Notes under the pieces: generated by a model
The model's input: the letters and a program-made list of their open reading frames with translations, nothing else
Told to the model about the DNA's origin: nothing
Databases searched by the model: none
Shown: piece after piece, positions 34,705 to 43,189 of the stretch
How positions within the stretch are numbered: the first letter of the stretch is position 1
Layout of the letters: every line of letters starts with the position of its first letter
Translations under genes and position numbers: made by a program
Assembly (NCBI GenBank): GCA_009711765.1
Contig: VEND01000097.1
Location: 1-64,000 of the forward strand
Direction: 5' to 3'
Length of the DNA stretch: 64,000 nucleotides
Source: Bacillota bacterium
GTDB lineage: Bacteria > Bacillota > Clostridia > Tissierellales > MES13

Positions 34705-35886
34705 ATGAAAATAATAATTGATCCAGGTCATGGAGGAAAGGACCCAGGAGGAGGGAATAATAAATTTTTCAAAGAAAAGGATATGACCCTTAAAATTTCT
34801 ATCTATCAGTATAATAGATTAAAAGAATTAGGAATAAATGTTGATATTACTAGAAAAGATGATATTTATTTAAGTCCTAAAAATAGAACTAAAATTGTTA
34901 GAAATTCAGAATCAGATATATGTATATCAAATCATATAAATTCAGTTTCAAATAAATATGTTCAAGGAGCAGAGATTATTCACTCAATTTATACCGATGG
35001 AGAACTTGCTAATATTTTATTAAATGAACTTGTAAAAAAGGGAGCTATTAGAAGAAGAGTTTTTTCTAAAGCTAATCCACAAAACCCTAATAAGGACTAT
35101 TATTATATGAACAGAGATACAGGGAGTGTAGAAACAGTAATAGTTGAATATGCTTTTGCAAGTAACTTAAATGATACACAAAAGTTATTAAATAATTGGA
35201 TGGACTATGCAGAAGCTGTTGTTAAGGGAATATGTAGTTATATTAATCATCCTTATAATAATAACACTTCTTTAAAACTAATGGGACCATCAAAGTCGAG
35301 TCTTTTACAAATGGAAACATGGGCTAGAAATAATAAGGCAACTTATAAGTTTATAGATGCAGCAAAATTATATTTAAAATATGGTAGTTTAACAAAACTA
35401 AGGGGAGATATTTTATATTGTCAAAGCGCAAAGGAAACTAATTTTGGAAAATATACAGGTATAGTTAAGGAAGAGATGAATAATTTTGCAGGAATAAAAA
35501 TTAAAAATCCAACAGGGGATAATATATCAGATCATGAAACTTTTAAAAGTATGGAAGATGGTATAAGAGCTCATTTCAATCACATGTGTGCTTATGTAGG
35601 ACTAACTCCAATAGGAAATCCCCATGATAGATATTATATTGTAAAATCCCTTAATTGGGCTTCAACAGTTAGATATGTGGAAGAACTAGGAGGGAAGTGG
35701 GCCCCAGATAAAAATTATGGAATATCTATAAAAAATTTATTAAATGAGTTATTAAATACTGAAATTGATGTAATTAATTATAAAAAACTTTATGAAAAAT
35801 GTCTTAAGGAGAGAAAAAGATTAAATTATGAGATAGAGTTATTAAAAGAAAAGATAAATAAAATAAAATCAATAGTGGAGGATTAA
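34705..35886 (+). CDS. N-acetylmuramoyl-L-alanine amidase fused to a glucosaminidase domain (endolysin-like)
   Basis: A 393-residue lysin. Residues 1-165 form an Amidase_3 zinc domain (IIIDPGHGGKDPGGGN, ISNHINS, ETVIVEYAF with catalytic Glu). About 200-360 are a glucosaminidase-like domain (YCQSAKETNFGKYTG with catalytic Glu, NNFAGIK, YFNHM-type helices, GKWAPDKNYG). A coiled-coil tail closes it (about 365-393). There is no signal peptide. It is followed two bases later by a holin-like gene, so this is a phage-type lysis cassette without other phage genes. A TTG/ATG upstream at 34666 is in frame, but AGAGGTG supports 34705. Confidence 0.88.
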   Translation: MKIIIDPGHGGKDPGGGNNKFFKEKDMTLKISIYQYNRLKELGINVDITRKDDIYLSPKNRTKIVRNSESDICISNHINSVSNKYVQGAEIIHSIYTDGELANILLNELVKKGAIRRRVFSKANPQNPNKDYYYMNRDTGSVETVIVEYAFASNLNDTQKLLNNWMDYAEAVVKGICSYINHPYNNNTSLKLMGPSKSSLLQMETWARNNKATYKFIDAAKLYLKYGSLTKLRGDILYCQSAKETNFGKYTGIVKEEMNNFAGIKIKNPTGDNISDHETFKSMEDGIRAHFNHMCAYVGLTPIGNPHDRYYIVKSLNWASTVRYVEELGGKWAPDKNYGISIKNLLNELLNTEIDVINYKKLYEKCLKERKRLNYEIELLKEKINKIKSIVED

Positions 35887-35888
35887 TA

Positions 35889-36251
35889 ATGCTTAATTTA
35901 ATTCAAATGAATTTAAGTCAAATTTTAATAAGTTTAATTGTTATTGGTATTTTATTATTTTTATACAAGAGAGGTAAAAAAGAAATTGTAAAGAAAATAA
36001 TCTTATCACTAGTTATTCAGGCAGAAAAAACATTAGGATCTAAAACAGGTGATTTAAAGTATGCTTATGTAATACAAAAGGTATATGAAATATTACCTTT
36101 TTATATAAGGGGTTTATATACTAAAAAGGAAATAGGTAATATGATTGAAGAAGCAGTTATTTATTTAAAGAAATTTCTAAATTCAAATAAAGATTTACTT
36201 GGATATATAGAAGAATATAAAAAGGTTGAAATAGATAATATGAAATTGTAG
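35889..36251 (+). CDS. Holin, LLH type
   Basis: A 120-residue protein with one N-terminal helix (about 6-26), a basic stretch, and a soluble tail with KKIILSLVIQAEKTLGSKTG and DLKYAYVIQKVYEILPF, the pattern of Listeria-type phage LLH holins (pfam09682). It sits two bases after the amidase gene. Holins open the membrane so the lysin can reach the wall. It may also have a domesticated role. Ends in TAG. Confidence 0.82.
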   Translation: MLNLIQMNLSQILISLIVIGILLFLYKRGKKEIVKKIILSLVIQAEKTLGSKTGDLKYAYVIQKVYEILPFYIRGLYTKKEIGNMIEEAVIYLKKFLNSNKDLLGYIEEYKKVEIDNMKL

Positions 36252-36322
36252 TAATTTAATTAATCGAATAAACTTTAAAAAAATGGTTATTATAATTATA
36301 AGACTTAAATAGGAGGTATATT

Positions 36323-36829
36323 ATGGGTTTTTTAACTAGAGATAAATTTAATCCTATGCATTATGGCGAAGTATTTCATATATGGACTCATTTAATGGGT
36401 TCAAAGGGGTGTATAGGTAAATTTCAGATGCTAAGTAATCATGTTGAAGATAAAGATTTAAAAAAATTTATTGAAGATATTATAGAGAATATGATTAAAC
36501 CAGAAATTAAAGAATTAGACGAATTTTTAAAAGAAAATGGAATAGAACTTCCTCCTTGCTCTCAAGAAAAACCTGAAGTTGAATTTGAATCAATACCTAA
36601 GGGTGCTCGTATGGAAGATAAAGAGGCAGCTTATTGTGTTTATAATGATTTAACGAAAAATTTGGTAAATTGTAGTCAAATAATAGGCTTAAGTATTAGA
36701 ACTGATATAAGTAAGATTTTTTTAGACCATCATCAAGATATTGCTAGATATGGATCAAAGCTTTTAAAACTAATGAAAGATAAAGAGTGGTTAGAAAAAC
36801 CACCACTTCATATTACAGATAATTATTAA
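36323..36829 (+). CDS. DUF3231 family protein
   Basis: A 168-residue helical protein. The two-helix-pair pattern (FHIWTHLMGSKGCIGKFQML, then KEAAYCVYNDLTKNLVNCSQ, DHHQDIARYGSKLLKLM) matches a DUF3231/ferritin-like bundle found in spore-formers. The two His in DHHQD and several Glu could hold a metal, but a diiron site is not proven. AGGAGG precedes the ATG. Confidence 0.75.
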   Translation: MGFLTRDKFNPMHYGEVFHIWTHLMGSKGCIGKFQMLSNHVEDKDLKKFIEDIIENMIKPEIKELDEFLKENGIELPPCSQEKPEVEFESIPKGARMEDKEAAYCVYNDLTKNLVNCSQIIGLSIRTDISKIFLDHHQDIARYGSKLLKLMKDKEWLEKPPLHITDNY

Positions 36830-36837
36830 AATTATGT

Positions 36838-36866
36838 TTGACTTATAATGGTTATATATATATAAT
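36838..36866 (+). promoter_or_regulatory. Promoter of the glycine-riboswitch transcript
   Basis: TTGACT (36838-36843), exactly 17 bases, TATAAT (36861-36866). Transcription would start near 36873, just ahead of aptamer I. Confidence 0.8.
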
Positions 36867-36894
36867 TTAACTAAAATAATATATAGTGGTAGAT

Positions 36895-37120
36895 AATCAT
36901 TGAAGATATTCATTATTGAATGACCGTAGGAGCAAGAAATAAAATTAGCTAAAGTTTTATTTTGAATCTTTCAGGTTTGATACAATGATTTGACACGCCC
37001 CTGGAGAGACCTATAAAGGGCATCGAAGAAGCAACTTACAGTTTAATGTAGGGAAACTTTCAGATAAAAGGACAGGGAATAAATTAGCATAGATTAGTCT
37101 ATGTTAATTTATTCCCTGTC
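36895..37120 (+). promoter_or_regulatory. Tandem glycine riboswitch with terminator expression platform
   Basis: Aptamer I spans 36895-36990: AATCATTG pairs with CAATGATT (P1), and the core reads ACCGTAGGAGCAAG and AATCTTTCAGGT. Aptamer II spans 36998-37077: CCCTG pairs with CAGGG (P1), and the core reads GGAGAGACC, CATCGAAGAAGCAA and ACTTTCAGATAAAAGGACAGGG. Both cores match the glycine riboswitch consensus. The bases GACAGGG are shared by the aptamer II P1 and the following terminator, so glycine binding should block termination (an ON switch). Confidence 0.88.
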
Positions 37121-37127
37121 TTTTTTT
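37071..37127 (+). terminator. Riboswitch-controlled terminator
   Basis: GACAGGGAATAAATTAGC and its 3' complement form a 23-base stem (one T-T or G-U defect at most) around TTAG, followed by seven T residues. It overlaps aptamer II P1. Confidence 0.85.
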
Positions 37128-37150
37128 AATTATAATTTAGGAGGGATAAT

Positions 37151-38179
37151 ATGTTTTTAATGACAAAGGGAATAGGCTTATTAGTATTAACTTTAATAGT
37201 TTTTTCTGGATTTAGTTTAAAGGCACCAAAGGGAGATAAGGCAATGTCAGGTTTAGCCGGTGCTGCAGTAGCAACATTCTTAGTAGAGGCAGTACACAAA
37301 TATATAAGTGGTGATTTCTTCCATTTAGCCTTTTTAGGGGAAGTAGGTAGTTCTTCAGGTAGTATGGGAGGACCTATAGCCTCTATATTAGTTTCTTTAA
37401 GTATGGGAATAAATCCAATATATGCGGTAGTCACTGGAGCTGCATTGATGAATTTAGGTATTTTACCAGGGTTTATCGCGGGTTATGTTATAGGAATTAT
37501 TGGACCTAAATTAGAAAATAAACTTCCTAAAGGTATAGATACAATTTTTGGAGCATTATTGATAGCTCCATTATCAAGGTTTGTAGCTGTTTTAGTTGCT
37601 CCAGTAATCAATAATACATTATTTACAATAGGTGATATGATTTCTATAGCAGCAGATCAATCTCCTTATGTGATGGGCTTTATATTAGGAGGAATAATAA
37701 AAATAATGTGTACATCACCTTTAAGTTCAATGGCTTTAACAGCTATGTTAGGACTTGAAGGCTTAGCAATGGGTATAGCGTCTATAGCTAGTTTCTCAGG
37801 TGCATTTACCAATGGTTTATTATTTAAAAGATTAAAATTAGGAGATAAGGGAAATGTATTAGCTGTTATGTTAGAACCACTGACTCAAGCTGATATTATT
37901 ACTAAAAACCCTCTTCCTGTATATATTTCTGATTTTATAGGAGGTGGACTAGGAGGAATAGTCGCTGCATATTTTGGAATTATAAATAATGCACCAGGGA
38001 CAGCAGCACCTATTCCAGGATTATTAGCTCCTTTTGGATTTAATCCACCATTAAAAGTTATTATGGCTTTAATTTTAGGTTCATTGGGTGGATTATTAGG
38101 TGGATATATAGGTTCAACCATATTTATATTAATTAGAAATATTAAAGATGCTAGAAAGAAAAAAATTATTACAGAGTAA
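37151..38179 (+). CDS. EIIC-like membrane permease (PTS_EIIC_2 type) under glycine riboswitch control
   Basis: A 342-residue membrane protein with about eight helices and many Gly-rich stretches (GSSSGSMGGPIASI, GGGLGGIVAAYFG, GSLGGLLGGYIGSTIF). The composition and helices resemble stand-alone PTS_EIIC_2 proteins, which have no phosphorylation domain. The glycine riboswitch with an ON-type terminator directly upstream suggests it moves glycine or a related compound rather than sugar. AGGAGG precedes the ATG. Single-gene unit. Confidence 0.75.
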   Translation: MFLMTKGIGLLVLTLIVFSGFSLKAPKGDKAMSGLAGAAVATFLVEAVHKYISGDFFHLAFLGEVGSSSGSMGGPIASILVSLSMGINPIYAVVTGAALMNLGILPGFIAGYVIGIIGPKLENKLPKGIDTIFGALLIAPLSRFVAVLVAPVINNTLFTIGDMISIAADQSPYVMGFILGGIIKIMCTSPLSSMALTAMLGLEGLAMGIASIASFSGAFTNGLLFKRLKLGDKGNVLAVMLEPLTQADIITKNPLPVYISDFIGGGLGGIVAAYFGIINNAPGTAAPIPGLLAPFGFNPPLKVIMALILGSLGGLLGGYIGSTIFILIRNIKDARKKKIITE

Positions 38180-38185
38180 TTTATA

Positions 38186-38222
38186 AAACCTACTATAAAG
38201 ATTCTTTATAGTAGGTTTATTT
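38186..38222 (+). terminator. Terminator after the EIIC-like gene
   Basis: AAACCTACTATAAAG pairs with CTTTATAGTAGGTTT around ATT and is followed by T/A residues. Confidence 0.8.
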
Positions 38223-38327
38223 AAAGGTTAAATTTTCAGAATTTTTCGGATTTTTAAATTTCACTTGAATAATATATCGTTATATCGTAATATATTAATA
38301 TAAGAATACAAATAAGGAGGAATAATT

Positions 38328-38840
38328 ATGAAAAGGAAATCACATATGAATTGGTCATGGATATTTATGGTTATATTTTTAACTTTAGGAATATTAGATA
38401 TTAGGTTTGGTATATTAGGTTTTATATGTATGGGAGCACCTATATATCATGCTGTTAGAGGAGACGGAAAAGTACATTGCTCAAAATATTGTCCAAGGGG
38501 ATCTATATTGGGTAAATTCTTACAAAATGTAAATTTAGATAAAAATATGCCAAAATTTTTAAAGAAAAAAACATTTAAGAATTTATTGCTTGGATTGATG
38601 ATAATAGTATTTAGTATATCTTTATTTCACGCTGGATTAAATTTTACAAAAATTGCTTTTAGCGTATTTAGATTTATGACAATGTCATTAGCAATAGGAG
38701 TAATTATGGGAGTTATTTTTAAACCTAGAAGTTGGTGTATGGTATGTCCTATGGGGCATGCAACAGGTTTAATTAAAAAATCTAAGGAAAATAAAAAAGC
38801 ATCAAAATCTAATAAAAGAATACAAACAAAAGTAGCTTAA
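38328..38840 (+). CDS. 4Fe-4S membrane protein, NapH/NosR-like
   Basis: A 170-residue membrane protein. Two or three helices (about 10-35, 85-105, 115-135) flank two Cys clusters, HCSKYCPRG (about 48-56) and WCMVCPMGH (about 138-146), which recall NapH/NosR-like polyferredoxin anchors. Only two CxxxCP or CxxCP motifs are present, fewer than in NapH, so it is a minimal version. It probably carries electrons at the membrane. The partner is unknown. GGAGG precedes the ATG. Confidence 0.8.
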   Translation: MKRKSHMNWSWIFMVIFLTLGILDIRFGILGFICMGAPIYHAVRGDGKVHCSKYCPRGSILGKFLQNVNLDKNMPKFLKKKTFKNLLLGLMIIVFSISLFHAGLNFTKIAFSVFRFMTMSLAIGVIMGVIFKPRSWCMVCPMGHATGLIKKSKENKKASKSNKRIQTKVA

Positions 38841-38870
38841 AAATCTACCCATATGGGTAGATTTTATATT
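38839..38870 (+). terminator. Terminator after the NapH-like gene
   Basis: AAAATCTACCCATATGGGTAGATTTT, a near-perfect palindrome, followed by T residues. Confidence 0.8.
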
Positions 38871-38977
38871 TTTTTAACATTTAAAAATAATTAAAGGATA
38901 ATAAAATAGAATATTGAAGTTAATATAGTGAATATAATGTACATAGTTATGTTAATTATATAAAGGAGGTTTTTGTT

Positions 38978-40435
38978 TTGAGTAAAGTGTTAAAGGATTT
39001 AGAACCAAAGAAAGTATTTGAGTTTTTTGAAGAACTGACAAAAATACCGAGATGTTCTGGAAATGAAAAAAAGGTTAGTGATTATTTAGTTAATTTTGCT
39101 AAAGAACGTAATTTAGAAGTTATTCAAGATGAAGCTTTAAATATAGTTATAAAAAAACCAGCTACTAAAGGGTATGAGAATGCAAAAAGAGTTATTTTAC
39201 AAGGACATATGGATATGGTTTGTGAAAAAAATAAGGATACAAAGCATGACTTTTCAAAGGATCCTTTAAATTTAAGAATTAAAGATGAGTTATTAATGGC
39301 AACAGGTACAACTTTAGGTGCTGATAATGGAATAGCAGTTGCTTATTGTTTAGCATTATTAGATTCAAATGATATACCCCATCCTCCATTAGAGGTATTA
39401 GTGACTACAGAAGAAGAAACAGGTATGGGAGGAGCCCAAAAGTTAGACCCTGATAGTGTTAATGGTGATATATTAATAAATATAGACTCAGAAGAAGAGG
39501 GAGTATTTTTAGTAAGTTGTGCAGGAGGAGTTAGAACAAAGGCTAAGCTTCCTATAGAGTGGACTAATAAAGATGAGAATAAAAATTCTTATACAATTAA
39601 AATAAGAGGTTTAAAAGGCGGCCATTCAGGAATGGAGATTAATAAAGGTAGAGGAAATTCTAATAAAATTATGGGAAGAATATTATATAATTTAAACGGG
39701 TGTTTAGAGTTTGATTTAGCTGAAGTAAATGGTGGAGCTAAAATGAATGCTATACCAAGGGAAGCAGATGCTATAGTTTTAGTTGATAAAGAAAATAAAG
39801 AAAAACTAATAAATGAAATAGGTAAATGGGATAATATATTAAAAAATGAATTAAAAGCAGCAGATCCTAATGTAAGTGTTGTAGTGGATGAGTGTAAAAA
39901 AGAGGTCAAAAAGACATTTAATAAAATAACAAAGGAAAGTATAATTTCATTATATAATTTAATACCAAATGGTATTGAAACAATGAGTATGGAAATAAAA
40001 GGCTTAGTTGAAAGTTCAACTAACTTAGGTGTAGTTACAACCTATAAAAATGAAATTGTTTTAGAAAGTGCAACAAGAAGTTCAATAGAAAGTCTAAAAA
40101 GCCGTATAGTTGAAAAAACAAGTTTAGCAGCAAAAGTAACAGGCGCAGAATTTGTAACAAACGACCCTTATCCAGCATGGCAATATAATTCTGAATCTAA
40201 AATTAGAGATTTATTTGTCAAAGTTTATAAAGAAAAATTTGGAGTAAAACCAGAGATAACTGCAATACATGCAGGTTTAGAGTGTGGTTTATTTAGAGAG
40301 AAATTAGGAGATTTAGATATGATTTCTTTAGGACCTGATATGCATGATGTACATACACCTGATGAGAATTTAAGTATATCATCGACTAAAAAAACATGGG
40401 AATTTTTATTAGATGTGTTAAAAGAAATTAAGTAA
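38978..40435 (+). CDS. pepD: Aminoacyl-histidine dipeptidase PepD (M20)
   Basis: A 485-residue metallopeptidase that splits Xaa-His dipeptides. The zinc-binding pattern is visible: QGHMDMVCE (about 82), GTTLGADNGIAVAYCLALLD (about 111), TTEEETGMGGAQ (about 147, catalytic Glu), INIDSEEEG (about 168) and a C-terminal HAGLECG (about 431). The dimerisation domain lies between (about 200-380). TTG start, AAAGGAGG before it. This fits an amino-acid-fermenting lifestyle. Confidence 0.93.
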   Translation: MSKVLKDLEPKKVFEFFEELTKIPRCSGNEKKVSDYLVNFAKERNLEVIQDEALNIVIKKPATKGYENAKRVILQGHMDMVCEKNKDTKHDFSKDPLNLRIKDELLMATGTTLGADNGIAVAYCLALLDSNDIPHPPLEVLVTTEEETGMGGAQKLDPDSVNGDILINIDSEEEGVFLVSCAGGVRTKAKLPIEWTNKDENKNSYTIKIRGLKGGHSGMEINKGRGNSNKIMGRILYNLNGCLEFDLAEVNGGAKMNAIPREADAIVLVDKENKEKLINEIGKWDNILKNELKAADPNVSVVVDECKKEVKKTFNKITKESIISLYNLIPNGIETMSMEIKGLVESSTNLGVVTTYKNEIVLESATRSSIESLKSRIVEKTSLAAKVTGAEFVTNDPYPAWQYNSESKIRDLFVKVYKEKFGVKPEITAIHAGLECGLFREKLGDLDMISLGPDMHDVHTPDENLSISSTKKTWEFLLDVLKEIK

Positions 40436-40440
40436 TATTG

Positions 40441-40466
40441 TGCACTCGATTTATTCGAGTGCTTTA
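40441..40466 (+). terminator. Terminator after pepD
   Basis: GCACTCGAA-type stem (GCACTCGA with TCGAGTGC) around TTTAT, followed by T residues. Confidence 0.8.
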
Positions 40467-40481
40467 TTACTATAAAAAGCA

Positions 40482-40528
40482 TTGACACGACTTAAACGTT
40501 CTTGTATAATGTTTGTAAAAATACAAAC
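40482..40528 (+). promoter_or_regulatory. Promoter and start-site palindrome of the DUF2087 regulator gene
   Basis: TTGACA (40482-40487), 17-base spacer, TATAAT (40505-40510), a perfect consensus promoter. GTTTGTA-AAAA-TACAAAC (40511-40528) is a perfect seven-base inverted repeat directly after the -10 box. Its position over the transcription start suggests a repressor site. Confidence 0.8.
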
Positions 40529-40550
40529 GAGGCGAAGGTGATGTTTGAAC

Positions 40551-41315
40551 ATGCGTTCTGTTGATAAGATGTTTTGGCAATCAAGTATTAATGATATAAA
40601 AAGAGGATATTGTTATGATGAAAATGAGGATGAATATATATGTTTAATTTGTGGTAAATGTTATACAAAGGGTATAATATATCCTTTTGAAGGTAAGCTT
40701 TATGAAGCTGAAAAGGCAGTTAAAAAACATATTAAAGATGAACATGGAAGTACTTTTGATTATCTTGTAAATATGAGTAAAAAATATACAGGTCTTACAA
40801 ATGTACAAAAGGAATTATTAACTTGTTTTTTTGAAGGTTTAAGTGATAAAGAAATAGTAGGTAAACATGGTTCTGGAAGTACTTCTACTATAAGAAATCA
40901 TCGTTTTAGATTAAAGGAGAAAGAAAAACAAGCAAAGGTTTTCCTGGCAATAATGGATTTACTAAGAGAAAAAGATAAAAACGAAACTGAATTTATAAGC
41001 ATTCATAAGGGTGCTAAAATGGTTGATGAAAGGTATGCTATTACAAAGAAGGAAAGGAAGAAAGTTTTAAAAAATTATTTTGAAGATGAAAAAAAACAAA
41101 CCCTTAAAACTATACCAAGTAAGGAAAAGAAAAAAATTATAGTACTACAACATATTATGAAACATTTTGATAGAAATAAAAGATATACAGAAAAAGAAGT
41201 AAATAAAATATTAATTAGTTTTTATGAAGATTATGTTACACTGAGAAGATATTTAATAGAGTATGGGTTTATGGAAAGAAATAAAGATTGTAAATATTAT
41301 TGGGTTAAAGTATAG
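40551..41315 (+). CDS. DUF2087 transcriptional regulator with Cys/His N-terminal motif
   Basis: A 254-residue protein. The N-terminal region has CLICGKCYTKG followed by HIKDEHG, a Cys2-His2-like arrangement. A LuxR-type helix-turn-helix follows (about 85-120; LTNVQKELLTCFFEGLSDKEI, STIRNHRFRLKEKEKQ). The C-terminal part (about 180-254; KKIIVLQHIMKHFDRNKRYT to DCKYYWVKV) is DUF2087, common in clostridial regulators. A TTG two codons earlier is in frame. The palindrome at its own start site suggests autoregulation. Ends in TAG. Confidence 0.85.
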   Translation: MRSVDKMFWQSSINDIKRGYCYDENEDEYICLICGKCYTKGIIYPFEGKLYEAEKAVKKHIKDEHGSTFDYLVNMSKKYTGLTNVQKELLTCFFEGLSDKEIVGKHGSGSTSTIRNHRFRLKEKEKQAKVFLAIMDLLREKDKNETEFISIHKGAKMVDERYAITKKERKKVLKNYFEDEKKQTLKTIPSKEKKKIIVLQHIMKHFDRNKRYTEKEVNKILISFYEDYVTLRRYLIEYGFMERNKDCKYYWVKV

Positions 41316-41467
41316 TATAATAATAAAGAAATATTTAAGAAAGTTATATCCACAGACACATATGATTTTTGTGAAAATAAGACGAAGTTTTAATAGGAAA
41401 GATAAAAGGATTTAGTAAAAGAATATTGAATTTTATATAAAGATTACTTTATAAAGGAGAATGCCAA

Positions 41468-41797
41468 GTGAAAGATAATAAAGGATGCAATTGTAACCAC
41501 AACCACGATCATAACCATGACGGATGTAATTGTGATGGGGATAATCATGGGCACCATAAAGTTATTCATTTAACTTTAGAAGATAATAGCACAATAGACT
41601 GTACTGTTATTGGTGAGTTTGATGTAGATAAAAAAAATTATATAGCACTACTTACTGAGGATGAAAGGGTTTTTATATATGAGTATAAAAATAAAAATGA
41701 TAAAGGAATAGAACTACTAAATATTGAAAATGAAGATGAGTTTAACTTAGTTTCAGAGAGATTTAATGAGTTGTTTAATCAAGAAGAGGGGGAGTAA
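41468..41797 (+). CDS. DUF1292 protein with His/Cys-rich N-terminal tail
   Basis: A 109-residue protein. The first about 32 residues are unusual: Cys, His and Asn in repeated pairs (CNCNHNHDHNHDG, CNCDGDNHGHH), a likely metal-binding tail for Zn, Ni or Cu. The remainder (about 36-109) is a DUF1292 domain: KVIHLTLEDNSTIDC, YIALLTEDERVFIYEYKN. The start is a GTG with GGAG eight bases upstream. It sits two bases before the M18 aminopeptidase gene, so they are cotranscribed and it may supply or buffer metal for it. Confidence 0.82.
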   Translation: MKDNKGCNCNHNHDHNHDGCNCDGDNHGHHKVIHLTLEDNSTIDCTVIGEFDVDKKNYIALLTEDERVFIYEYKNKNDKGIELLNIENEDEFNLVSERFNELFNQEEGE

Positions 41798-41799
41798 TC

Positions 41800-43101
41800 T
41801 TGAATATAGAACAAAAGTTTGCAAATGAATTAATAGACTTTATATATGAGAGTCCAAGTCCATTTCATGTTGTTGAAAATGTACGAGAAAACCTTCTAGG
41901 TAAAGGTTTTAAAGAACTTAAACTTACAGATAAATGGAATTTAAATAAGGGTGGCAAGTATTTTATTTCTAAAAATGAATCAGCGGTGGTTGCTTTTGTT
42001 GTAGGAAATGGAGAAATTGAAAAAGAGGGCTTTAAACTTATTGGAGCCCATACAGATGCACCTACATTTAGAATTAAGCCTTCTCCAGAGATGGTTGTTA
42101 ATAATAATTATCTAAAGTTAAATACAGAAGTTTATGGTGGACCTATATTAAATACTTGGTTTGATAGACCCCTTAGTATAGCAGGAAGAGTTACTTTAAA
42201 AAGCGATAATATAATGTGTCCAGATAGCCGATTAATAAAGATAGATGAGCCAATATTAATTATACCTAATGTGGCTATACATATGAATGGAAAGGTAAAT
42301 GAAGGAAAAGAAATAAATAAACAAAAGGATACTTTACCATTACTTTCATTAATAAATGAAAAATTTGAAAAGGATAATTATCTAGTAAAAATATTAGCAA
42401 ATAAATTAAATGTAGATATAGATGAGATTATTGACTTTGATTTATTTTTATATGAATATGAAAAGGGAACTATAATGGGATTAAATAATGAATTTATCTC
42501 AGCAGGAAAATTAGATGATTTAGCTATGGTACATGCAGGAATTGAAGCTTTAATTAATAGTAAAGTATCTAAAGCTACAAACGTAATGGTTTGTTTTGAT
42601 AATGAAGAAGTTGGTAGTAGAACTAAACAAGGAGCAGGTTCTCCTATGCTTAAAAATATATTAGAAAGAATAACTTTAGCTCTTAGAAAGGATAGGTCTG
42701 AATTTATTAGAGCTATCTATAATTCCTTTATAATATCAGCAGATATGGCCCATGCTTTACATCCAAATGCTACAGAAAAGCATGATCCTGTTAATAAACC
42801 GGTTATAAATAAAGGACCTGTAATAAAAATTAATGCAAATCAAGCCTATACTACAGATAGTGATTCTAATTCTGTATATGAAGAAATTTGTAAAAAAGCA
42901 GAAGTACCTGTACAAAAGTTTGTAAATCGCTCAGATGAAAGGGGAGGAAGTACTATAGGACCTATTTCATCAAGTCAACTAGATATAAGATCAATAGATA
43001 TAGGAAACCCAATGCTTGCTATGCATTCAGTAAGAGAATTAGGTGGAGTATTAGACCATTACTATGTTAAGAAATCTTTTGAAGAATTTTATAATCTATA
43101 A
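41800..43101 (+). CDS. apeB: M18-family aminopeptidase
   Basis: A 433-residue zinc aminopeptidase. LIGAHTDAPTFRIKPSP (about 81) and DNEEVGSRTKQGAGSP (about 266) with MHSVRELGG (about 407) are the metal/catalytic motifs, and NHGG-like loops are replaced by RGGSTIGPI. TTG start, AAGAGGGGG just before. It cleaves N-terminal acidic or neutral residues. Cotranscribed with the metal-tail DUF1292 protein. It ends at a strong terminator. Confidence 0.93.
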   Translation: MNIEQKFANELIDFIYESPSPFHVVENVRENLLGKGFKELKLTDKWNLNKGGKYFISKNESAVVAFVVGNGEIEKEGFKLIGAHTDAPTFRIKPSPEMVVNNNYLKLNTEVYGGPILNTWFDRPLSIAGRVTLKSDNIMCPDSRLIKIDEPILIIPNVAIHMNGKVNEGKEINKQKDTLPLLSLINEKFEKDNYLVKILANKLNVDIDEIIDFDLFLYEYEKGTIMGLNNEFISAGKLDDLAMVHAGIEALINSKVSKATNVMVCFDNEEVGSRTKQGAGSPMLKNILERITLALRKDRSEFIRAIYNSFIISADMAHALHPNATEKHDPVNKPVINKGPVIKINANQAYTTDSDSNSVYEEICKKAEVPVQKFVNRSDERGGSTIGPISSSQLDIRSIDIGNPMLAMHSVRELGGVLDHYYVKKSFEEFYNL

Positions 43102-43106
43102 ACTTT

Positions 43107-43137
43107 AAGGATACAGTTTTTTTACTGTATCCTTTTA
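43107..43137 (+). terminator. Terminator after the M18 peptidase gene
   Basis: AAGGATACAG pairs with CTGTATCCTT around TTTTTTTA, followed by T residues. Confidence 0.8.
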
Positions 43138-43189
43138 AATTTGTATTTATGGGGTAAATTAATAATAAATACATAGTAGAGGTGATATT

